This document shows, piece by piece, positions 9,322 through 17,482 of a DNA stretch of 64,000 nucleotides. The notes beneath the pieces are model-generated. The model saw nothing but the letters and a program-made list of their open reading frames with translations. It did no database searches and was not told the DNA's origin. Positions within the stretch are counted from its first letter, which is position 1, and each line of letters opens with the position of its first letter. The stretch is from Sphingobacterium thalpophilum (GTDB lineage Bacteria > Bacteroidota > Bacteroidia > Sphingobacteriales > Sphingobacteriaceae): contig NZ_LR590484.1 in the NCBI RefSeq assembly GCF_901482695.1, forward strand, positions 2,728,001 to 2,792,000. Direction: 5' to 3'. A program made the translations under genes and the position numbers.

Positions 9322-9410
9322 AGATGTGAGATGATAGATTTGAGATTTGAGATGTCTTTGAAAGATTTCTTAAATCTCCTATCTCAGATCTCCTATCTCC
9401 AATCTTAGAT
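9322..9410. repeat. Low-complexity imperfect inverted repeat between atpA and atpG
   Basis: The left half repeats GAGATTT-type words (9328-9353) and the right half repeats ATCTCCTATCTC-type words (9374-9402), so the two can fold into a long imperfect hairpin around roughly 9354-9373. It fills the whole atpA-atpG gap. The look is that of a small dispersed intergenic repeat, but no second copy is present in this window. Confidence 0.55.
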
Positions 9411-10310
9411 ATGGCAAATTTAAAAGAAGTAAGAAACCGGATCACCTCCGTAACATCAACACAGCAGATCACGAAAGCTATGAAAATGGTTTCGGCTGCT
9501 AAATTGAAGCGCGCTACTAACGCTATCTTACAATTGCGACCATATGCGAATAAACTAAGAGATATTTTGGCAGACGTTTCTGCAAGTGTGGAAGGAAACA
9601 ATTCTCCGTTCACCATAGACCGTGAGCCAAATAAGGTGTTGATCGTTGTTGTTTCTTCTAACAGAGGGCTGGCTGGAGCATTCAATGCGAATGTAATCAA
9701 AGCAACCAATAACTTGATTTTTAATAAATATGCTGAGCAACATGCAAAAGGTAATTTAAGTATCATTGGTATTGGAAAAAAGGGTTACGACTTTTATGCA
9801 AAGCGTAACTTCAATATGATCGCCAACCACTCGGATTTGTTTTCGGATTTGAATTTTGGATCTGTTTCGATGGTGACAGAATTTATCATGGAACAATTCA
9901 AGGAAGGTAATTTTGACCGTGTTGAAGTGGTGTATAACCAATTCAAAAATGCAGCTGTTCAGGAGCTGACAACGGAGCAGATTTTACCGTTATTACCTGC
10001 AGAAGATAAAACGCAACATACGCATAAAGCAAAAATAGAAGCTGAAGTGGATTATATCATCGAACCTTCCAAAGAGAAGATCATCGAAGAACTAATTCCC
10101 AAAGCCATCAAGATTCAATTATATAAAGCTGTGTTGGATTCCAATGCTTCCGAGCATGGTGCACGTATGACAGCGATGGATAAAGCAACAGAAAATGCGG
10201 GTGACCTGTTGAGATCACTCAAATTATCTTACAACCAGGCGCGTCAGGCAGCGATCACAACCGAGCTGACCGAAATCGTATCTGGCGCTGCAGCTTTGTC
10301 AAACGGATAA
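9411..10310 (+). CDS. atpG: F1Fo ATP synthase subunit gamma
   Basis: 299 residues, the rotating central shaft. The N-terminal helix carries LKEVRNRITSVTSTQQITKA and MKMVSAAKLKRA, and the C-terminal helix ends with SEHGARMTAMDKATENAGDL and YNQARQAAITTELTEIVSGAAAL, the two family signatures that pair into the coiled-coil shaft. A Rossmann-like core with SSNRGLAGAFN lies between. It is the last gene of the operon, closed by the terminator at 10332-10366; beta and epsilon genes do not follow. Confidence 0.95.
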   Translation: MANLKEVRNRITSVTSTQQITKAMKMVSAAKLKRATNAILQLRPYANKLRDILADVSASVEGNNSPFTIDREPNKVLIVVVSSNRGLAGAFNANVIKATNNLIFNKYAEQHAKGNLSIIGIGKKGYDFYAKRNFNMIANHSDLFSDLNFGSVSMVTEFIMEQFKEGNFDRVEVVYNQFKNAAVQELTTEQILPLLPAEDKTQHTHKAKIEAEVDYIIEPSKEKIIEELIPKAIKIQLYKAVLDSNASEHGARMTAMDKATENAGDLLRSLKLSYNQARQAAITTELTEIVSGAAALSNG

Positions 10311-10331
10311 TTCCATTATTCGACATGATAC

Positions 10332-10366
10332 AAAAGGCGATATGCAAAACATATCGCCTTTTTTTT
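10332..10366 (+). terminator. Intrinsic terminator of the ATP synthase operon
   Basis: AAAAGGCGATATG (10332-10344) pairs perfectly with CATATCGCCTTTT (10350-10362) around a CAAAA loop and runs into eight T (10359-10366). It lies 21 nt after the atpG stop and isolates the operon from the HTCS gene. Confidence 0.92.
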
Positions 10367-10403
10367 ATAAATCAATTTTTGTATCATTGGAGAAGCATAA
10401 CCA

Positions 10404-13400
10404 ATGAGGCAGAAAAAATCATCTTTAGCATACCGTATACTTCTCTGTATTTTAATTCTATTCGGGAAGTCAGCTGTTTTCGCCCAGACCAATATGTATC
10501 CGTTTCGGACCTTGACCTCCGATCAGGGGCTGATCCACAACCACATCAATTGCGCGCTGAGAGATCAATACAATTATCTCTGGTTTGGCACGGAATCGGG
10601 CCTGAGCCGATTTGATGGTATGCAGTTTACCAATTTCCGCTATTCTGGTAATAAGGAGCAGGGACTCAGCAGTAACGTTATATCCGGTTTATTCGAAGGT
10701 CCCGAAGGAGATGTATGGATACGTACCAGCAATAAAATGAATATTTTTGACCAGCGGACAGGGACTATCATTCAGCGGGTGGACTCCGTGTTGGCCGGTA
10801 GAGGATTGCCAGCCAAGGATGTATACACTATACGTCCTCTTGGTAGTGGGAAATTTGCCTTATTGTATGCTGACCGTTCGCTAGTCGTATATGATGCGGC
10901 GAAGGGAAACTTTCGTAGCATATCTCCATGGTATCAGCAGAGCCGGATCTCTGACGTTATCCGCGGACGTGAGCAGTCTATCTGGATTATTTATGAAGAC
11001 GGTTTGCTCAGTCGGACAGACTTGCGGTCCCTTCAGAGCCACAAAGTTGCCCAGCTAGCCTTGGCACATAAGCAGGTTAATCTGAATATATTTGAAGATA
11101 GGGATGGAGATCTATGGGTATATGCCAAAGACAAACCAGTGGGGGCCTACTGGCTGCATCCACAGACTGGTAGGGTTAGACATCTACAGTCCGAATTGTC
11201 CAATCCGTTTGTGGGGAATATTGTGGAAGATACCCAAGGCTTAATCTGGCTGGGCACCGACCACGGTGGGATCAATGCATTTAATAAGCAAAATGGAAAA
11301 ATCGAAATCATTCGTAATGATCGATATGATCTCAGAAGCTTGCCTTACAACAGCATAACGGCATTGTACAGGGACCAGTCGGGGATTATATGGGTAGGCA
11401 CATATAAAGGCGGTATTAGCTATTATCACCCCAACCTACTGTTGTTCCCGTTGATTAAAAACTACCCGGGGTTACCGAGATCACTGCCCTTTGACGATGT
11501 CAATAAGTTTGTGGAAGACCGGAAGGGGAATCTGTGGATCGGAACAAATGGTGGGGGACTTCTTTATTATGATATTTCCAAAAAAACGTTTACCCAATAT
11601 ATGCATCACCCTGGACAGGCCAATAGCTTGAGCAGCAACGTGATCGTTTCTTTGCACCTAGATCGCGATGGTCTCCTTTGGATAGGCACCTATAGAGGTG
11701 GTTTGTGCAGTTTTGACGGTAAAAACTTCCGGACGTTCGTCCGTGGCGCGGGAGCGGGGCAATTAAATGATGACAGCGTCTGGGAAGTTTATGAAGATAG
11801 CTCCGGCAGATTTTGGGTTGGCACACTCGGCGGCGGACTATATTTGTTTGACCGGAAGACGGAGGTATTTTCCAAGGCGATCAACCAGCGGCGAGATACC
11901 CTAACGAGCAATTATATCTCCGTATTGTTTGAAGATTCCAAAAAACAGCTATGGATAGGCACAGCTACTGGGATGGCACGTTTAGGTTCTGATGGCCAAA
12001 TCAAGTATTTCAATACCAATAGTTCACCAAGGTTGTCGAATAACCTGATCTATGATATCAAGGAGGATCGGCGCGGGCGGATCTGGGCTGCTACCCAGGA
12101 TGGTCTACACGTCATCGAGGACGGGCACATCAGTTACCTTACACAGAAGGACGGACTGAGCGATGATGCCCTATTGGCACTTTTGGTGGACAATAAGGGC
12201 AACCTCTGGGCATCGAGCAATAAGGGGCTTTCGGAAATTGTGGCTTCAGGAGACCCGGGCAAGTTCATTGTCCGGAATTTTAAGCAGGAGCTGGGATTGC
12301 AGGGTAATGTTTTTAATGAAAATGCTGCATTAAAGCTACGCGATGGGCGGCTCGTTTTTGGTGGTCCTAAAGGATTCAACTTTATTGATCCCGAGGCCAT
12401 TGTCAGTGAACAGGGGATGCCTACGCCGGTTTTATCTAACATCTACCTATTCAATAAACGGGTGGCCGTCGGCGAAGCTTTTGCTGGGCGGGTGATCTAC
12501 GATCAGTCATTGCACAACCTGAAAGAACTTAAGCTGCCTTATAACCTGAACGCGCTCTCCCTGGAACTATCAACATTTGACTATCTGCAGCAAAACAGCG
12601 GCCTTTACCAGTATCAGCTTATCGGGCTGAGTGACGAGTGGTTTGATTTTGAGCCGGGGACTCTACGTGCCAACTTTACCAATCTGGATGCAAAGGCTTA
12701 CCGTTTCTATATCCGGCATGCACTGGACACACACCATTGGTCTGAAAAAGTGCTATTATTGACGATTGATATACAGCCCCCATTCTGGCGGTCCACTTGG
12801 GCTTTTGCACTTTACGCCGGTGTATTGTTCAGCCTTTTATGGATATTCTATTATCTGACCAAATTACGGGCCAGAACACGCAATCAGCTGTACCTCGCGA
12901 AGGAGCAGGCACTGCAGGCTAAGGAGCTCGATGCATTGAAAACACGCTTCTTTACGAATGTCAGCCATGAATTTAGGACGCCGATCAGTTTGATCCTAAC
13001 GCCTACGCAGCAGTTGCTGAGTCAAGAAGAGGATGAGCATAAAAAAGCCGATCTGAGCCTGATCAAAAAAAATGCCGATCGTCTTCTCAAGCTCGTTAAC
13101 CAACTGCTGGATTTCAGAAAGCTGGAACGCAGTCAACTGGAATTACGCGCCGAGTATGGAGATATCATGGGATTCATCCATGAACAGGTACAGGCCTTTT
13201 CAGCATTAGCGGAAACCAGTCAGGTCAGGCTGGACCTGGATCTCGTCCCAAGCTCTTTTTCGGCCTGGTTTGACAAAAACAAGCTGGAGAGTATTGTTTT
13301 TAATTTAGTTTCCAATGCGATCAAGTTTAGCCCAACAATGGGAACTGTATGTGTTCAGGCCGGCATTGGCGGTACTAATCTTGGAAAAAGCGTCTATATC

Positions 13401-14405
13401 GAAGTGAAAAATCAGGGCGTACCAATTCCCGATAGACTTCAGCAGCGTATTTTTGAACGATATTTTCAGCTGGAAGTTCCCAATGGTAAATTGAATCAGG
13501 GCACAGGCATTGGGCTGTCTATCGTCAAAGAATATGTGGAGTTTTTGAACGGGAAAATTGAGGTTTCGAGTGATTCGGACTGGACGCGATTTTATGTGGA
13601 GCTGCCCATACAGGCAGCTGAACCTGAGGTGGAACAGAAACCAAATCTACCGGCTGGGAACCCTCGTATTTTGTTGGTGGAAGATGATGCCGATTTCCTT
13701 CACTATATGGAAAGATGTTTGCGTCCGAACTATGTCATCATTCGTTCGCAAACGGTCGGCCTAGCGAAAGAGCACCTCAGTCGACAGCCGATCGATTTAA
13801 TCATCGCAGACCTGAATCTCCCCGGAGAAAGTGGGCTGGACTTGTGCCGTTATGTAAGAGGCCAGGGCAAACTGGACCATATTCCTGTTTTGATCGTAAC
13901 TGCCGTGGTCAACCAGCGGACTGAGGTAGAGGCGCTACGGGCTGGGGCGACTGATTATATTCACAAACCCTTCCATATTGAACTATTACAATCAAAGCTT
14001 GCACAGATCCTTGGTCAGCAGCAAAACCTCGTCAGGCGTTATCAGAAACAGATCAAAGTAGACCTCGTACAACCTGAGATCGAGTCTGCGGACGAACAGT
14101 TCATCCGGGCATTGATTACGGAAATCGAAAAAGATCTGAGCGATTCTGCGCTGTCCGTAGAATTGCTGGCGAAGAGGATGAATATTACCCGTGTCGGACT
14201 GTACAAAAAAGTGCTTGCCATTACCGGTTATTCTCCTACCGAATATGTGCGGCATATCCGTTTGAAACGCGCTATGCATCTAGTTCAGAATTCGAAGTTA
14301 TCCATTGCCGAAATTGCTTACGCCGTGGGATTTGGCAATCCTAAACAGTTCAGTAAATACTTTAAATCTGCTTTCGGTAATTTACCGTCTTATTATCGCA
14401 AATAG
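10404..14405 (+). CDS. Hybrid two-component system sensor/regulator (HTCS) of the polysaccharide utilisation locus
   Basis: 1333 residues combining a whole phosphorelay in one chain. In order: signal peptide (about 1-27, ending VFAQ); a periplasmic sensor of many Reg_prop beta-propeller blades with repeated WIGT-type motifs (about 35-680); a Y_Y_Y domain (about 690-790); a membrane helix (about 800-822); a HisKA domain with H855 in NVSHEFRTP; HATPase with N-box NLVSNAIKFSP (about residue 966) and GTGIGLSIV; a receiver domain with phospho-acceptor D1136 in IIADLNLPGESG; and a C-terminal AraC-type DNA-binding domain (about 1230-1333). Such proteins sense a glycan fragment and switch on the adjacent SusC/D locus. 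The genes it faces start at 14591, and a direct repeat at 14456-14489 fits its AraC domain. Confidence 0.93.
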   Translation: MRQKKSSLAYRILLCILILFGKSAVFAQTNMYPFRTLTSDQGLIHNHINCALRDQYNYLWFGTESGLSRFDGMQFTNFRYSGNKEQGLSSNVISGLFEGPEGDVWIRTSNKMNIFDQRTGTIIQRVDSVLAGRGLPAKDVYTIRPLGSGKFALLYADRSLVVYDAAKGNFRSISPWYQQSRISDVIRGREQSIWIIYEDGLLSRTDLRSLQSHKVAQLALAHKQVNLNIFEDRDGDLWVYAKDKPVGAYWLHPQTGRVRHLQSELSNPFVGNIVEDTQGLIWLGTDHGGINAFNKQNGKIEIIRNDRYDLRSLPYNSITALYRDQSGIIWVGTYKGGISYYHPNLLLFPLIKNYPGLPRSLPFDDVNKFVEDRKGNLWIGTNGGGLLYYDISKKTFTQYMHHPGQANSLSSNVIVSLHLDRDGLLWIGTYRGGLCSFDGKNFRTFVRGAGAGQLNDDSVWEVYEDSSGRFWVGTLGGGLYLFDRKTEVFSKAINQRRDTLTSNYISVLFEDSKKQLWIGTATGMARLGSDGQIKYFNTNSSPRLSNNLIYDIKEDRRGRIWAATQDGLHVIEDGHISYLTQKDGLSDDALLALLVDNKGNLWASSNKGLSEIVASGDPGKFIVRNFKQELGLQGNVFNENAALKLRDGRLVFGGPKGFNFIDPEAIVSEQGMPTPVLSNIYLFNKRVAVGEAFAGRVIYDQSLHNLKELKLPYNLNALSLELSTFDYLQQNSGLYQYQLIGLSDEWFDFEPGTLRANFTNLDAKAYRFYIRHALDTHHWSEKVLLLTIDIQPPFWRSTWAFALYAGVLFSLLWIFYYLTKLRARTRNQLYLAKEQALQAKELDALKTRFFTNVSHEFRTPISLILTPTQQLLSQEEDEHKKADLSLIKKNADRLLKLVNQLLDFRKLERSQLELRAEYGDIMGFIHEQVQAFSALAETSQVRLDLDLVPSSFSAWFDKNKLESIVFNLVSNAIKFSPTMGTVCVQAGIGGTNLGKSVYIEVKNQGVPIPDRLQQRIFERYFQLEVPNGKLNQGTGIGLSIVKEYVEFLNGKIEVSSDSDWTRFYVELPIQAAEPEVEQKPNLPAGNPRILLVEDDADFLHYMERCLRPNYVIIRSQTVGLAKEHLSRQPIDLIIADLNLPGESGLDLCRYVRGQGKLDHIPVLIVTAVVNQRTEVEALRAGATDYIHKPFHIELLQSKLAQILGQQQNLVRRYQKQIKVDLVQPEIESADEQFIRALITEIEKDLSDSALSVELLAKRMNITRVGLYKKVLAITGYSPTEYVRHIRLKRAMHLVQNSKLSIAEIAYAVGFGNPKQFSKYFKSAFGNLPSYYRK

Positions 14406-14455
14406 TTTGTATACAGTGATTTAATTCTATTGTTTTCGCCGGTAGCGATGAAGAA

Positions 14456-14489
14456 GTTAACAAATCAGCCCCTAATTGTTAACAAATCA
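14456..14489 (+). promoter_or_regulatory. Candidate HTCS operator: 12-bp direct repeat at 22-bp spacing
   Basis: GTTAACAAATCA occurs at 14456-14467 and again, unchanged, at 14478-14489. Start-to-start spacing is 22 bp, about two helical turns, putting both copies on one face of DNA. AraC-family domains typically bind such repeats. The downstream copy ends 26 bp before the -7 box at 14516, where an activator would contact polymerase. Confidence 0.65.
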
Positions 14490-14515
14490 TAACCTATAAA
14501 CAACCGGTTGCACAC

Positions 14516-14523
14516 TACCTTTG
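14516..14523 (+). promoter_or_regulatory. Predicted -7 box TACCTTTG of the polysaccharide utilisation operon
   Basis: TACCTTTG matches TAnnTTTG. No -33 TTTG is found 17-22 bp upstream, as expected for a promoter that needs an activator. The predicted leader before the GH31 start (14591) is about 64 nt. Confidence 0.6.
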
Positions 14524-14590
14524 AATTATCCTTTGGTGGCAAAGGATAGAAATAACCAAGGGAACATTATAACCAAATAAATCTTATTAT

Positions 14591-17455
14591 ATGCGCAAAC
14601 TCACGTATGCTTTAAGTGGTCTGATGCTGTTCGTAATTGCACAGCAGGGATCGGCCCAGGTCAACAGATCCAGTTATGAAAAGACGGCGACCGGTATTAA
14701 AGTAAGCTTCAAAAATTCCGCCACGTCCATTGATCAGGACGTTTATGTAGATGTTATCACTGACAAGATTGTTCGCGTGACTGCCGTTCCCGGCGGAACC
14801 GCCTATCCAGCTCAGTCGAGCCTGACCATAGTGGATTCTTTACGCCGTCAGGTCCGATCATTGGCGGTCAGACCCACGGACTCGACTGTAAACGTGCTGA
14901 CCTCCAGTTTACAGGCTGTTGTCTCCCGACTGAACGGAAACGTCGAGTTTCTGGATTTAAATGGCCGGCCAATCTTTAAGGAAGCCAAAAGAAATTCGGG
15001 CTCCTTTACAGCAGATAGCTATAATGGAGATTCATTTTACCGGATCAATCAGGACTTTATCGTCCACCCGGATGAAGGTATTTATGGTCTTGGGCAGCAT
15101 CAAAATGCAGTCATGAACTATAATCGGGGTAAGCAGGTTACCTTGCTGCAGTATAATACCGAAATCGGCATTCCGTTTTTTGTGTCGACGAACAATTATG
15201 GTGTGCTATGGCATAACTATTCTATTACGAAGGCTGGGGACGTACGTCCTTTATTACCATTGAACGCCTTTAAGCTTTTTTCAAAGGAAGGGGAGCAGGG
15301 CTGGCTGACGGCGACTTATGTGGACCGTAATGATTCGGATAAAGTCTTTTTATCCCGCCCCGAATCGATCATTGACTACGGTTATCTGACTGATCAGCAT
15401 AAATTTCCGAAAGACATCAAACTGGCTGCGAGCAAAGTTATCTACGAGGGAAGCTTATCATCTCCCTACTCTGGCAAGCACATTCTGCATTTTAAATACT
15501 CGGGCTATATGAAGGTCTGGATTGATGGTGAGCTGATGGCCGATCGCTGGCGTCAGTCCTGGAATGCAGGTACATTTGAAGTTGAAAAGGAAATGGCCAA
15601 AGGCGAGCAGCATAAAATCCGGATGGAATGGATTCCCGACGGCGGTGAATCTTATTTTACGCTGAATTGGCAAAGCCCGGTTCCGGATACACGTAAAAAT
15701 CTGTTTTCCTTTAATTCCGAAGCTGGTGATGCAATAGATTATTATTTTATCCAAGGCAAATCCATGGATGAGGTTATTTCGGGGTACCGGTTGTTGTCGG
15801 GTAAGGCTCCCATCATGCCGCTTTGGAGCTTTGGATTCTGGCAGAGCAGAGAGCGATATAAAACTCAAACTGAAGTAGAAGCTGTTGCGGCAGAGTTCCG
15901 GAAGCGCAGGATTCCGGTCGACAACATTGTACAGGACTGGTCATACTGGGCCGAAAATGACTGGGGTAGCCAGAAGTTCGATGTGGAACGTTTCCCTGAT
16001 GCAGCGGCGATGGTGCGTAAGCTTCACGACCAGCATTTTAAGATCATGATTTCGGCATGGCCAAAAATCAACGAGGAGTCCTCGGTCTATCGGGAGTTTA
16101 AGGACAACAAATGGATTTATCCCCGTAATATTTACGACGGTCGCAAAGATTGGATCGGAAAAGGATACACGTCAACTTTCTATGATCCCTTTAGTAAAGG
16201 TGCGCGGGATGCATTTTGGCGATTGCTGGACAGCAACTTGTTCAAAATCGGTATTGATGCCTGGTGGATGGATGCCAGCGAACCAGATATCCATTCGAAT
16301 ATCGATTTAGATGAACGCAAGTCTGTCTTCCAGCCCAGCATTGGGTCCTCGGTACGCTATTATAACGCTTTTCCCCTGCAAAATGCGAAAGGCATCTATG
16401 AGGGGCAGCGCGCTACAGACCCCAATAAGAGGGTATTTATCCTGACCCGGTCATTCTTTGCCGGACAGCAGCGGTATGCGGCGGCGGCCTGGAGCGGGGA
16501 TATTGCCTCCAGATGGCACGATATGAAGGACCAGATCGCTGGCGGAATTAACTTTTCGATGTCCGGTACACCCTACTGGACAATGGACGCCGGGGGGTTC
16601 CTTGTCGAGAATAGATTCCATCAGCCGAACGCGACAGATCTGGAGGAATGGCGGGAGCTGAACAGCCGCTGGTACCAATATGGCTCGTTTTTGCCATTAT
16701 TTAGGGCCCACGGTCAATTTCCCTTCCGCGAGCCGTTTAACATTGCACCGGATGGACATCCGGCTTATAAGAGTATGGTTTACGCTATTAATCTACGTTA
16801 CAAATTGCTTTCCTATAATTATAGTTTGGCTGCGAAGACATTTTTCGAGGATTATTCCATGATCCGGGCTCTGGCGATGGATTTCCCGGCAGACAAGGAT
16901 GGCTACGATATTAATGACCAGTACCTCTGGGGGCCTAGTTTGTTGGTCAGCCCGGTAACAGAAAAAGGAGCAAACAGCAGAAAAGTTCATTTCCCTAAAG
17001 GCGTGGACTGGTATGATCTCTATCAGGGAGAGAAAACAAAGGGTGGACAGGATCTGATGGTCCCGGCGCCCTATGAGCGGATACCAGTCTTTGTCAAAGC
17101 TGGAACGATACTTCCTGTCGGTGCAGCGATACAATATACAGATGAAAAAAAGCAGGAGGTTCTTGACCTCTACATTTATGCAGGTGCCGATGGTCAATTT
17201 TCACTTTATGAAGATGAGGGTACCAATTACAACTACGAAAAAGGAAAATACAGCCGTATTGATATCCAATATGTGGATGCTACCAGAACACTGTCATTTG
17301 CGAAGCGGACAGGGACATTTGATGGCATGTTGCAGACCAGGAAATTCAATGTGATTTTCGTTCATGACAAGCATGCTGCTGGTCTTGATGCCCGGGCGAA
17401 GAAAGCGAAGACGATCAGCTATTCGGGGGATGCTTTACAGATCAAATTAAACTAA
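14591..17455 (+). CDS. Glycoside hydrolase family 31 with PA14 insert, probable alpha-xylosidase
   Basis: 954 residues with a signal peptide (about 1-22, ending GSAQ). An N-terminal beta-sandwich is interrupted by a PA14 domain (about residues 270-370, with YSGYMKVWIDGELMADRWRQ). A GH31 barrel follows, with the nucleophile D561 in WWMDASEPD, the motif WSYWAENDWGSQKFD earlier and the W-S-G-D region WSGDIASRW after. C-terminal beta-sandwiches complete it (ending about 950). GH31 enzymes with a PA14 insert are known alpha-xylosidases acting on the non-reducing end of xyloglucan oligosaccharides, and Bacteroidota xyloglucan loci carry one. It is the first gene of the operon, 27 nt before susC. 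An alpha-glucosidase remains possible. Confidence 0.88.
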   Translation: MRKLTYALSGLMLFVIAQQGSAQVNRSSYEKTATGIKVSFKNSATSIDQDVYVDVITDKIVRVTAVPGGTAYPAQSSLTIVDSLRRQVRSLAVRPTDSTVNVLTSSLQAVVSRLNGNVEFLDLNGRPIFKEAKRNSGSFTADSYNGDSFYRINQDFIVHPDEGIYGLGQHQNAVMNYNRGKQVTLLQYNTEIGIPFFVSTNNYGVLWHNYSITKAGDVRPLLPLNAFKLFSKEGEQGWLTATYVDRNDSDKVFLSRPESIIDYGYLTDQHKFPKDIKLAASKVIYEGSLSSPYSGKHILHFKYSGYMKVWIDGELMADRWRQSWNAGTFEVEKEMAKGEQHKIRMEWIPDGGESYFTLNWQSPVPDTRKNLFSFNSEAGDAIDYYFIQGKSMDEVISGYRLLSGKAPIMPLWSFGFWQSRERYKTQTEVEAVAAEFRKRRIPVDNIVQDWSYWAENDWGSQKFDVERFPDAAAMVRKLHDQHFKIMISAWPKINEESSVYREFKDNKWIYPRNIYDGRKDWIGKGYTSTFYDPFSKGARDAFWRLLDSNLFKIGIDAWWMDASEPDIHSNIDLDERKSVFQPSIGSSVRYYNAFPLQNAKGIYEGQRATDPNKRVFILTRSFFAGQQRYAAAAWSGDIASRWHDMKDQIAGGINFSMSGTPYWTMDAGGFLVENRFHQPNATDLEEWRELNSRWYQYGSFLPLFRAHGQFPFREPFNIAPDGHPAYKSMVYAINLRYKLLSYNYSLAAKTFFEDYSMIRALAMDFPADKDGYDINDQYLWGPSLLVSPVTEKGANSRKVHFPKGVDWYDLYQGEKTKGGQDLMVPAPYERIPVFVKAGTILPVGAAIQYTDEKKQEVLDLYIYAGADGQFSLYEDEGTNYNYEKGKYSRIDIQYVDATRTLSFAKRTGTFDGMLQTRKFNVIFVHDKHAAGLDARAKKAKTISYSGDALQIKLN

Positions 17456-17482
17456 GTAAAAACCAATTTTAAATCAAATCAT

